Source: Lachnospiraceae bacterium
Lineage (GTDB): Bacteria > Bacillota > Clostridia > Lachnospirales > Lachnospiraceae
Assembly (NCBI GenBank): GCA_009774375.1
Contig: VSNO01000128.1
Coordinates: 1 to 13,125, forward strand
Direction of reading: 5' to 3'
Length of the DNA: 13,125 nucleotides
A program made the position numbers and the translations under genes. A model generated the notes under the pieces. That model saw only the letters and a program-made list of their open reading frames with translations. It ran no database searches and was not told the DNA's origin. The stretch's first letter is position 1, and each line of letters starts with the position of its first letter. Of this stretch, positions 1-5,781 are shown one piece after another.

Positions 1-18
1 ATTTATTTCTCGTCTCAT

Positions 19-25
19 TAATTTA
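19..25. repeat. Target-site duplication, left copy (TAATTTA)
   Basis: Identical to 1173-1179 directly outside the other inverted repeat. The target is AT-only. Adjacent bases also match, so the duplication could be up to 9 bp (18-26 and 1172-1180). Confidence 0.8.
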
Positions 26-41
26 ACTCGTTGTGCTAGTT
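26..41 (+). repeat. Left terminal inverted repeat of the IS
   Basis: Sixteen bases identical to the reverse complement of 1157-1172. Similarity becomes patchy further inward. Confidence 0.9.
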
Positions 42-145
42 TAATATTCAGAACTTAATATAGACTAAAAATGCACAAAAAGTCCCTGCAAAATCTAAAC
101 AGTCTTTTTAGAAATTCAAATGTTTGGTTATCAAATACAGTATGT

Positions 146-1084
146 TTAGAAAATCAGATGTTTGATTTTTCCAATATCACATGTTTCCGAAAAAATGCTG
201 TTAAACGCCATGCACAAATTATGTCCCAATATTTTATTTTGTAACCGGGTGCATAATCCCCTGTAACTTTTGGCAAGCACTTTTTCTGCATTCATCTGTT
301 CGCTGAGTTGGGAAAATACTGTCTCTACCCTCCGTCGGAAACGAAAAATCAGCTGTCTAAGCATTCTTGGCCAGTTGGTTTTGTAATTGGAAGGTTTTAA
401 TGACATAAGGCATATGCCTTTTTCGTGCATATCCTCAAAAAGTGTCTCCCCAGTATAGCCTTTGTCCCCAAGCACCACCAGTCCCAGACGGTTTTCGGCA
501 AGATCCCGCAGACCCTCCCTGTCATCCACAGATGCAGGCGTAATCTCAAATGCTGTGATATATCCTTCCAATGTGATCAGGGCATGGACCTTAAATCCAA
601 AATAAGTTTCTTTTTTGGAGGGACATTTTCCATAATTTGCCCCATTTTCACGGAAAGAACTGCAATAGCGTGCGCGTCCAAACTTACAAACAGGAAGTGG
701 AAAACTGTCAATCACAAAATAGCGGCTGTCAGGAATAGGAAAAACAAGGTGTATTTTCTGCCGAAGCAGTTCTGTGACCTGCAAAAGATTCCTTCTGGTC
801 CGGTTAAAACGGGTTCTGCAGCATAAATTTGGAAAAAGATGCCTGTAATTACGTTTTACAAAGGAATACCATGCATTTTCGGAATCAACGCCAGCAAGTT
901 CGCTGCAGATGCTCAAAGTGATGATTTCAGAATCAGACATTTTTGCAGTGGTGATGTTACGCCTTTGTGAAACAGATGATGAAACAAACTGCTGATATAA
1001 GTCGTCAATTATTGCATAAACAAGTAAAATAAAATCTTCAAAAGTAGCGATAATGGTGGTATAATCATCTTGAAACTTCAACAT
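146..1084 (-). CDS. IS982-family DDE transposase
   Basis: Catalyses excision and insertion of the surrounding element. The frame is open from 1102, but AAAGGAGG lies only one base before the second ATG (1090) and 7 bases before the third (1084). I therefore take 1084 as the start, giving 312 aa, a normal IS982 length. Numbered from that start, the DDE triad is visible: D126 in FVIDSFPLPVCKF (a family hallmark), D207 in LGDKGYTG and E254 in RRRVETVFSQLSE. YFGFKVH lies between the first two acidic residues. The N-terminal ~110 residues contain the family's QRRNITTAKMSDSEIITL stretch. There are no stops or frameshifts, so it is probably active. AT-richness and codon choice differ from the host genes to the right, as expected for a mobile gene. 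Confidence 0.93.
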   Translation of the reverse strand: MLKFQDDYTTIIATFEDFILLVYAIIDDLYQQFVSSSVSQRRNITTAKMSDSEIITLSICSELAGVDSENAWYSFVKRNYRHLFPNLCCRTRFNRTRRNLLQVTELLRQKIHLVFPIPDSRYFVIDSFPLPVCKFGRARYCSSFRENGANYGKCPSKKETYFGFKVHALITLEGYITAFEITPASVDDREGLRDLAENRLGLVVLGDKGYTGETLFEDMHEKGICLMSLKPSNYKTNWPRMLRQLIFRFRRRVETVFSQLSEQMNAEKVLAKSYRGLCTRLQNKILGHNLCMAFNSIFSETCDIGKIKHLIF

Positions 1085-1156
1085 AAACATGCCTCCTTTC
1101 ATTATTGTATTGGTCTACAATTATGATAGCATATTTTGTTGAAGTTTTTCTATATC

Positions 1157-1172
1157 AACTAGCACAACGAGT
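1157..1172 (-). repeat. Right terminal inverted repeat of the IS
   Basis: Perfect inverted copy of 26-41. It lies about 70 bp upstream of the transposase start, so the transposase promoter should lie within or just inside this end. Confidence 0.9.
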
Positions 1173-1179
1173 TAATTTA
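1173..1179. repeat. Target-site duplication, right copy (TAATTTA)
   Basis: Second copy of the 7-bp direct repeat bordering the insertion sequence; see 19-25. Confidence 0.8.
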
Positions 1180-1268
1180 AGATACCACAGTCCTATTTAT
1201 GAATCAAGTTTTTTCTCTTTTCTATTCTGCCAAAACCAGTGTTTTTTATCCATGTGCAAAATTTTTAG

Positions 1269-1308
1269 AACCGTGGTAAATTCAGAGTTTACCGAGGTTT
1301 TTTCTTTC
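1269..1308 (+). terminator. Probable rho-independent terminator, plus strand
   Basis: AACC and GGTAAA (1269-1280) pair with TTTACC and GGTT (1288-1299) across a 2x2 internal loop (GT/GA), with a 7-nt loop, followed by TTTTTTCTTTCT. The T-run exists only on the plus strand, so it would stop rightward transcription. No plus-strand gene precedes it in the window; its gene may lie beyond the left end, now separated from it by the IS. Confidence 0.5.
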
Positions 1309-1351
1309 TAAAACTTTCTATCCGTTCCTTTTTACGCGCAAGACTGCTGAT

Positions 1352-1382
1352 CGAGTAAGGAAGAGCCATCTTCCACTACTCG
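1352..1382. other. Strong hairpin of unknown role
   Basis: CGAGTA pairs with TACTCG and GGAAGA with TCTTCC around a GCCA loop, with a 1x2 internal loop. It has no T-run on either side, so it is not an ordinary intrinsic terminator. Together with the neighbouring hairpins it makes most of 1260-1445 foldable, resembling a structured intergenic repeat or a small RNA. I cannot assign it to a family. Confidence 0.45.
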
Positions 1383-1402
1383 CCGCGCGACCCGTGCATA
1401 AG

Positions 1403-1444
1403 AAAAGAGTGCAGATCCCATTCTTAATAATCGGATTCGCACTC
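1403..1444 (-). terminator. Intrinsic terminator after the HPr-like gene
   Basis: GAGTGC plus ATCC (1407-1418) pair with GGAT plus GCACTC (1433-1444), interrupted by one G-T wobble and one A-C mismatch, with a 14-nt loop. On the minus strand the stem is followed by TTTTCTT. It begins 17 bp past the stop codon of the HPr-like gene, the expected place for its terminator. Confidence 0.7.
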
Positions 1445-1461
1445 CAAAAGCTCATATCTGA

Positions 1462-1698
1462 TCACGCAACAACATATTTCTCCAGCCTGGACAAAAGCTC
1501 CTGCCGCTCTTCCATCTCGGCATGAATGTCAAGAAGCAGCGGTTTCCTGCAGTCGCAGCTCAGTACACCGAGAAGCGATTTCGCATCAAGATATGTATTT
1601 CTGCCGCTGATCAGGTCGATATCGTACGGTGCACTCCTCGTGATATCAATGAAATCCCGAACCTTGTCTACTGAATCAAGCAAAACTTTTACTCCCAT
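1462..1698 (-). CDS. HPr-family protein lacking the phosphorylatable histidine
   Basis: The 78-aa product resembles the PTS phosphocarrier HPr in length and in its central block YDIDLISGRNTYLDAKSLLGVLS (residues 25-47). This block matches the HPr region around the regulatory serine (S41 here, Ser-46 in HPr). The active-site segment is degenerate: HPr has an HARPA-type motif near residue 15, while this protein reads VDKVRDFIDIT with no His. It is therefore unlikely to carry phosphate from enzyme I to sugar transporters; a regulatory or binding role is inference. The frame is open to 1746, but AAAAGGAG six bases before the ATG at 1698 decides the start. It is a single-gene unit, with a promoter at 1751-1779 and a terminator at 1403-1444. 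Such orphan HPr-like proteins occur in Clostridia without a settled function. Confidence 0.72.
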   Translation of the reverse strand: MGVKVLLDSVDKVRDFIDITRSAPYDIDLISGRNTYLDAKSLLGVLSCDCRKPLLLDIHAEMEERQELLSRLEKYVVA

Positions 1699-1750
1699 GA
1701 TTAACTCCTTTTCTATCCCATCCGTCTGAGTTTCTTTCACATACATTCCT

Positions 1751-1779
1751 ATTATCGCTTATTTTCATGCGACAAGCAA
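1751..1779 (-). promoter_or_regulatory. Sigma-A-type promoter of the HPr-like gene
   Basis: On the minus strand, TTGCTT (plus positions 1774-1779), a 17-bp spacer and GATAAT (1751-1756). Spacing is ideal, and the -10 box is about 50 bp before the start codon. The -35 lies inside the inverted repeat 1772-1791. Confidence 0.65.
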
Positions 1780-1791
1780 GTCTTTGCTTGT
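1772..1791. promoter_or_regulatory. Inverted repeat over the -35: operator or plus-strand terminator
   Basis: ACAAGCAA and TTGCTTGT form a perfect 8-bp inverted repeat with a 4-bp centre (GTCT). It covers the -35 box of the HPr-like gene, which suits a repressor site. Read on the plus strand the same hairpin is followed by a T-run (1791-1795) and more Ts to 1804, the form of an intrinsic terminator, although no plus-strand gene precedes it. The sequence does not decide between the two. Confidence 0.5.
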
Positions 1792-1833
1792 TTTTCTCTT
1801 TTTTATTGCATTTTAGACGATATCCGCATCTGA

Positions 1834-1858
1834 ATTTTATGTAAATCTCACATAAAAT
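1834..1858. repeat. AT-rich perfect inverted repeat
   Basis: ATTTTATGT and ACATAAAAT, 9-bp arms with a 7-bp centre, lie between the HIT gene stop and the HPr-like promoter. There is no T-run after it, so it is more like a protein-binding site or an RNA end stem than a terminator. The rest of 1792-1927 shows nothing else I can name. Confidence 0.4.
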
Positions 1859-1927
1859 CGGTATATCAGCTAATGAATCCGGAGTTCAATCAGTTTTCCT
1901 GCTGTTTTCTGCACCCTGCTGCTGCTC

Positions 1928-2350
1928 CTACAGATACTTTTTCAATTCTGCAATGACCGCATCATATTCCGCATCAGTCAGTGTCTTCTGCTTAGGATCC
2001 ATGGCAAATGTGCTTCCCCACTCAAACGCATCCTCCCTGTATTTTGGAACCAGATGAAAATGAAGGTGATGTCCGGTATCGCCATAAGCGCCATAGTTTA
2101 CCTTATCCGGCGAAAATGCCTTGTGGATCGCCTCTGCAACATGGTTTACATCATGGAAAAATGCGTTTCTCTCCTCCTCAGAGAGCTCGACCATCTCACT
2201 GACATGATGCTTGCTCGCCACGATCACTCTTCCTTTATGGCTCTGTTCCTTAAATAAATACACCTTTGTCGCATCCAGTTCACAAATCTTGATGCCGAAC
2301 TTGTCTACCAGTTCGCCTTCAACACAATATGCACAATTATTATCTACCAT
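1928..2350 (-). CDS. HIT-family nucleotide hydrolase/transferase
   Basis: A 140-aa protein with the histidine-triad signature HLHFHLV at residues 95-101 (H95, H97, H99, preceded by H94), in the context TGHHLHFHLVPK. Family members bind nucleotides and hydrolyse or transfer nucleoside monophosphates from phosphoramidate, AMP-lysine or dinucleoside polyphosphate substrates, with the central histidine as nucleophile. An N-terminal CAYC pair (C6, C9) resembles the first half of the zinc site in some HIT proteins; the second half is not obvious. Length is typical for a complete single-domain member. GAGGAGG lies 9 bases before the ATG. It follows the small gene 2382-2678 by 31 bp, with no promoter visible between, so the two probably share a transcript. 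The exact substrate cannot be read from the sequence. Confidence 0.88.
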   Translation of the reverse strand: MVDNNCAYCVEGELVDKFGIKICELDATKVYLFKEQSHKGRVIVASKHHVSEMVELSEEERNAFFHDVNHVAEAIHKAFSPDKVNYGAYGDTGHHLHFHLVPKYREDAFEWGSTFAMDPKQKTLTDAEYDAVIAELKKYL

Positions 2351-2381
2351 AATGATATGCCTCCTCTGCTCTTATTTATTC

Positions 2382-2678
2382 CTATCTGCTCTTCAATTTT
2401 GAAAAATGCCGTTCCAAAAGCGCCACAACAGCGTCTTTATCCTCCAGCTTATCCAGTATGACGCAGGAACCAAACACGTCATCATACTGGAAGATCAGCT
2501 TATATGGATCCCCTTTGATCATAAACTGGGCATCGCCCTCGTAGGGCTGAAACGCCTCCTTTCCCATCTCCTCGGCAACACTCTGCACGAGCAGACGGAT
2601 CGGCTCGGAAGCCCAGCCGTCTGTATCCAGAACGATCCACCCGTCTTCCTCTGTGATCATGTTAATCCTGTACAACAT
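2382..2678 (-). CDS. Small hypothetical protein upstream of the HIT gene
   Basis: I do not recognise this 98-aa protein. The frame is open to 2768, but AAGGAGGT eight bases before the ATG at 2678 fixes the start (MLYRINMITEEDGW...). The upstream part would also translate through the hairpins at 2716-2781, which supports the shorter form. The protein is acidic in the middle, has no signal peptide or membrane segment, and ends in a basic amphipathic stretch (VVALLERHFSKLKSR). Alternating hydrophobic residues (GWIVLDTD, YKLIFQYDDV, SCVILDK) suggest a small alpha/beta fold. It sits 31 bp before the HIT gene with the same orientation, so co-expression is likely. Function is unknown. Confidence 0.65.
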   Translation of the reverse strand: MLYRINMITEEDGWIVLDTDGWASEPIRLLVQSVAEEMGKEAFQPYEGDAQFMIKGDPYKLIFQYDDVFGSCVILDKLEDKDAVVALLERHFSKLKSR

Positions 2679-2715
2679 TCCCAAAAACCTCCTTAACCGC
2701 ACAGCCTGACAAAGC

Positions 2716-2737
2716 GGATCTGCAGTCCTGCAGATCC
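2716..2737. repeat. 22-bp inverted repeat in the leader of the small gene
   Basis: GGATCTGCAG and CTGCAGATCC are perfect 10-bp arms separated by only two bases. It lies 38 bp upstream of the start codon of the small hypothetical gene. Such symmetry suits a dimeric repressor site; as RNA the 2-nt loop would need to open by a pair or two. It is not followed by a T-run. No convincing -35/-10 pair is visible around it. Confidence 0.5.
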
Positions 2738-2748
2738 TGTCTGTACAC

Positions 2749-2781
2749 AAAGAGGCATCACATACCACGTGATACCTCTTT
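2749..2781 (-). terminator. Hairpin at the 3' end of the hexuronate operon
   Basis: AAAGAGG plus ATCAC pair with GTGAT plus CCTCTTT, with one mismatch and a 7-nt loop. It lies 31 bp after the aldolase stop codon. The following T-run is short (TTT on the minus strand, TTTT on the plus), so termination may be partial and the downstream small gene and HIT gene might receive read-through. Confidence 0.5.
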
Positions 2782-2812
2782 TCTGTCCTGTTTATTGCAA
2801 TACGCGATCCCT

Positions 2813-3775
2813 TTACTTCTGTACCAGATGAACTGCAAAGCCGCCGATCTCCTCGTCCAGATAGATCGCTGTCAGTCTGCCGTTCTTGACAACTGCCGAA
2901 TCCTCAATGAATTTCACATTCTTGACAGACTCCAGATAATTCTTTGCGCGTGCCACACTGTTTGTTCCGATCGCGATATGTCCGTTTGCGCCGCGTCCGA
3001 CCTTCTTCATCGCCTCGACTTCGATCCCTGCAAACACAGAACTGTTCCCTGCCTTCTTCGTGAAACCGAACAATTCATCATATCTGGACGCTACTGCATC
3101 TGCTCCTGCCTCGTCCTCGCAGTTTACACCGATATGCCTCAGCTCAAAGCCCAGCATCGTCCGCACTGCTTCCTCCGTGAGTGCCTGGATCTCATCATAT
3201 CTGCCAGCTGTCACGAGATCCTTCTTGACCATCCAGGAGCCGCCGCATGCAATGATCTTGTCAAATGCAAGATACTCGCAGATATTCTTTGCCGTGATAC
3301 CGCCTGTCGGCATAAACTTCATCTGTGTGTAGGGCGCTGCCATGGACTTGATCATGTTCAGCCCGCCTGCCGCCTCTGCCGGGAAGAACTTGACCACCTC
3401 AAGACCAAGCTCGATCGCCTGCTCCACATCGGAAGGGTTGGATGTGCCCGGAGTCACAGGAACCCCCTTATCGATACAGTATTTTACGATCTTTGGATTC
3501 AGGCCAGGGCTGACGATAAACTTCGCGCCAGCGTTCACTGCGCGGTCAACCTGCTCCGTTGTGAGCACTGTGCCGGCACCGACCAGCATTTCGGGAAATT
3601 CACTTGCCATGATCCTGATCGATTCCTCTGCCGCTGCCGTTCTGAACGTAACCTCTGCACACGGAAGGCCGCCCTTGATCAACGCTTCTGCCAAAGGCTT
3701 TGCATCTTTTGCGTCATCTAACACAACCACCGGAACAATGCCGATCTTACTGATTTTCTCTAATACTTCGTTCAT
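2813..3775 (-). CDS. eda: KDPG/KHG aldolase with a C-terminal VOC domain
   Basis: Cleaves 2-keto-3-deoxy-6-phosphogluconate to pyruvate and glyceraldehyde-3-phosphate, the last step of the pathway in this operon. Residues 1-~205 are a complete class I KDPG aldolase. They include the EVTFRT strand with catalytic E41, GAGTVLT (66-72), the Schiff-base lysine K129 in VVKFFPAE, and the phosphate-binding PTGGI (156-160). At 320 aa it is ~110 residues longer than the usual enzyme. The extra part (~208-320) looks like a vicinal-oxygen-chelate (glyoxalase/bleomycin-resistance) domain: RHIGVNC, RYDELFGF, GHIAIGTNSVARAKNYLE, then a closing strand GGFAVHLV. Possible metal ligands are H214, E252 or E254, H266 and H316. 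This part may be regulatory, structural or a separate activity; that is unknown. The gene is last in the operon, 45 bp after the SDR. Its ribosome binding site (GAGGTT) is modest. The 4-hydroxy-2-oxoglutarate aldolase activity common in the family is also possible. Confidence 0.92.
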   Translation of the reverse strand: MNEVLEKISKIGIVPVVVLDDAKDAKPLAEALIKGGLPCAEVTFRTAAAEESIRIMASEFPEMLVGAGTVLTTEQVDRAVNAGAKFIVSPGLNPKIVKYCIDKGVPVTPGTSNPSDVEQAIELGLEVVKFFPAEAAGGLNMIKSMAAPYTQMKFMPTGGITAKNICEYLAFDKIIACGGSWMVKKDLVTAGRYDEIQALTEEAVRTMLGFELRHIGVNCEDEAGADAVASRYDELFGFTKKAGNSSVFAGIEVEAMKKVGRGANGHIAIGTNSVARAKNYLESVKNVKFIEDSAVVKNGRLTAIYLDEEIGGFAVHLVQK

Positions 3776-3820
3776 ATCTTAACCTCATTTCTATTATACA
3801 TTCAGGAAACCTGCATTGTT

Positions 3821-4624
3821 TTATTTGGGCTGTTTTCCAATGTATGCCAGGATACCGCCATCAACATAGAGTATATGCCCATTTACACCGTTTGATGCAT
3901 CCGATGCGAGGAACACTGCCGGTCCACCGAGCTCATCCGGCTGTAACCATCTGTTCGCCGGTGTCTTAGCACAGATAAAGGTATCAAATGGATGCCTGCT
4001 GCCATCCGGCTGCCTCTCTCTCAGCGGAGCTGTCTGCGGTGTCTCGATATACCCCGGTCCGATACCGTTACACTGGATGTTGAACTCACCATACTCAGAA
4101 CAGATATTCTTTGTGAGCATCTTCAAGCCGCCCTTCGCCGCCGCATACGCAGATACGGTCTCGCGTCCGAGCTCTGACATCATAGAGCAGATGTTGATGA
4201 TCTTGCCATGCCCCTTCTTGATCATGGAAGGGATCACTGCCTTTGAAACGATGAACGGAGCATTCAGATCCACATCGATAACCTGCCTGAACTCCGCAGC
4301 CGTCATCTCGCACATCGGGATCCTCTTGATGATCCCTGCATTGTTTACAAGAATATCGATCACGCCGACTTCCTTCTCGATCTTAGCCACCAGCTCATTC
4401 ACTGCGTCTTCGTTTGTGACGTCACATACATATCCGTGAGCGTCAATGCCCTCTTCCTTATATGCTGCGATTCCCTTGTCCACAAGTTCCTGCTTGATGT
4501 CATTAAATACGATCGTAGCTCCGGCATTCGCCATAGCTTTTGCGATCGCAAAGCCGATACCATACGAAGCGCCTGTTACCAGTGCGATCCTGCCTTCCAG
4601 TGAGAACGGGTTTGTGTTTGCCAT
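3821..4624 (-). CDS. SDR oxidoreductase, KduD / gluconate 5-dehydrogenase type
   Basis: A classical short-chain dehydrogenase/reductase of 267 aa. It has the cofactor motif TGASYGIG (17-24), NNAG (94-97) and the catalytic tetrad N121, S147, Y160, K164. An acidic residue at the end of strand two (D42 in FNDI) favours NAD(H), though some relatives with it use NADP. The C-terminus VNGHILYVDGGILAYIGKQP and the block GYIETPQTAPLRE..HPFD are typical of proteins annotated gluconate 5-dehydrogenase. Its position between kdgK and the aldolase suggests instead a KduD-like role, reducing 2,5-diketo-3-deoxygluconate to KDG, or oxidising/reducing a related ketouronate. It may thus let a second sugar-acid branch enter the pathway. 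GGAGG lies 9 bases before the ATG, and 41 bp separate it from kdgK. Family is certain, substrate is not. Confidence 0.85.
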   Translation of the reverse strand: MANTNPFSLEGRIALVTGASYGIGFAIAKAMANAGATIVFNDIKQELVDKGIAAYKEEGIDAHGYVCDVTNEDAVNELVAKIEKEVGVIDILVNNAGIIKRIPMCEMTAAEFRQVIDVDLNAPFIVSKAVIPSMIKKGHGKIINICSMMSELGRETVSAYAAAKGGLKMLTKNICSEYGEFNIQCNGIGPGYIETPQTAPLRERQPDGSRHPFDTFICAKTPANRWLQPDELGGPAVFLASDASNGVNGHILYVDGGILAYIGKQPK

Positions 4625-4665
4625 CTTTCTTTTCCTCCCTAATCAATTTAATTCTTTTCGTTTTA

Positions 4666-5700
4666 TTAGCGCTGTACCCTTCCTGAAGCATCGCCGCCTG
4701 CAAGCGTCTCAACCTCTTTCCTTGATACCAGATTGAAGTCGCCGGGAATCGTGTGCTTCAATGCGGAAGCCGCCACGCCAAACTCCAATGCCGCCTTGAA
4801 ATCCTTGCCGTCGAGCAGTCCGCAGATCACACCGCCCGCAAAGGAATCACCGCCGCCGACACGGTCAACGATCGGATGGATGCTGTACTCTTTGGAGTGA
4901 TAAAACTCTTTTGTATCCCTCGAATAGATGCATGCTGACCAGCCATTGTCAGAAGCGGAGTGGCTCACCCTGAGTGAGGAAATGCAGTACTCAAAGTTGT
5001 AATCTGCTACCATCTGCTCAAAGATCGACTTGTAGCCTGCAAGCTCGAGATCACCGCTCGTCACATCCGTATTACCCGGCTTGTAGCCCAATACCAGTTC
5101 TGCATCCTCCTCATTTCCGATACACACATCCACATACTGCATCAGGTTCTTCATGATCTTCTGAGCCTTCTCCGAAGACCACAGTTTCTTTCTGAAGTTC
5201 AGGTCTACAGAAACCTTGACGCCATGCTTCTTTGCAGCCTTCAGGGCTTCCTCTGTGAGCACTGCAGCCGAATCCGAGACAGCCGGTGTGATCCCTGTGA
5301 AATGGAACCAGTCGACACCCTCAAAGATCTTGTCGAAATCAAAATCGTCAACGGTCGCTGTGGAGATCGAGGAGTGTGCCCTGTCATACACGACCTTGGA
5401 AGGTCTCATCGCAGATCCCGACTCCAGATAGTAAATGCCAAGCCTCTCACCGCATTTTGCGATGTCTGCGGTACCTACACCGTATTTTCTCAGAGCGGCG
5501 ATCGCACACTCGCCCAGCTCATTGTCCGGCACTGCTGTCACAAAGCTTGCATCGTGTCCATAATTTGCCAGCGATACAGCCACGTTTGCCTCACCGCCGC
5601 CATAATTGATGTCAAACTCGTCTGCCTGAATAAACTTCTCATTGTTAGGTGTAGAAAGTCTCAGCATGATCTCACCCATTGTTACTACTTTTTTTGCCAT
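4666..5700 (-). CDS. kdgK: 2-Keto-3-deoxygluconate kinase (PfkB family)
   Basis: Phosphorylates 2-keto-3-deoxygluconate at C6 with ATP, giving KDPG for the aldolase. It has ribokinase/PfkB features. Near the N-terminus is GEIMLRLS, then the substrate-binding GGGEANVAVSLANYG (residues 34-48 from the chosen start). YYLESGSAMRPSKVVYDR provides Tyr/Arg residues typical of KDG kinases. The second PfkB signature, VDRVGGGDSFAGG, has the catalytic base D285 and the GGGD anion hole. The frame opens three codons earlier (5709), but GGAGG is one base from that ATG and 10 bases from the ATG at 5700, so 344 aa (MAKKVVTMGEIML...) is preferred. It is slightly longer than the usual 310-340 aa. It lies 81 bp downstream of uxaA. 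Fructokinase-like activity is the main alternative, but context argues strongly for KDG. Confidence 0.92.
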   Translation of the reverse strand: MAKKVVTMGEIMLRLSTPNNEKFIQADEFDINYGGGEANVAVSLANYGHDASFVTAVPDNELGECAIAALRKYGVGTADIAKCGERLGIYYLESGSAMRPSKVVYDRAHSSISTATVDDFDFDKIFEGVDWFHFTGITPAVSDSAAVLTEEALKAAKKHGVKVSVDLNFRKKLWSSEKAQKIMKNLMQYVDVCIGNEEDAELVLGYKPGNTDVTSGDLELAGYKSIFEQMVADYNFEYCISSLRVSHSASDNGWSACIYSRDTKEFYHSKEYSIHPIVDRVGGGDSFAGGVICGLLDGKDFKAALEFGVAASALKHTIPGDFNLVSRKEVETLAGGDASGRVQR

Positions 5701-5781
5701 GATAATCATTCCTCCATTTATTTTTGAGTGTCCTGCAAAATATCAGAAACACCCTATTATTTACTAAGTTATCGATAATGA

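Larger units (their letters stand above)
26..1172 (-). mobile_element. Complete IS982-family insertion sequence
   Basis: A 1,147-bp element bounded by 16-bp perfect terminal inverted repeats (26-41 and 1157-1172, each reading ACTCGTTGTGCTAGTT from its own end). A 7-bp direct repeat, TAATTTA, flanks it (19-25 and 1173-1179). The shared flank extends to TTAATTTAA, so the exact boundary is uncertain by 1-2 bp; I chose the position that gives AC termini, as is usual for IS982 elements. It carries one full-length DDE transposase. About 100 bp at its left end (42-145) is AT-rich and non-coding. Intact ends, intact gene and intact target duplication point to a fairly recent insertion. It sits in intergenic DNA and disrupts no gene visible here. 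Confidence 0.92.

Noticed and set aside
425..826. Plus-strand 133-codon frame inside the IS
   Set aside because: Antisense to the transposase, with no start signal or known family.
1084..1102. Upstream start (MKGGMF) for the transposase
   Set aside because: These codons are the ribosome binding site itself (AAAGGAGG); translation should begin at 1084.
1105..1311. Plus-strand 68-codon frame crossing the right IS end
   Set aside because: It spans the IS terminus and the terminator hairpin, has no ribosome binding site and looks like low-complexity Phe-rich translation of AT-rich DNA.
2795..3721. Long plus-strand frame (308 codons) opposite the aldolase
   Set aside because: Antisense shadow of a clearly recognised gene; rich in Cys/His/Arg, with no family pattern or ribosome binding site.
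5769..5778. Palindrome TTATCGATAA between uxaA and kdgK as an operator or internal promoter
   Set aside because: Only 10 bp in AT-rich spacer DNA, without a credible -35/-10 pair; chance is sufficient.
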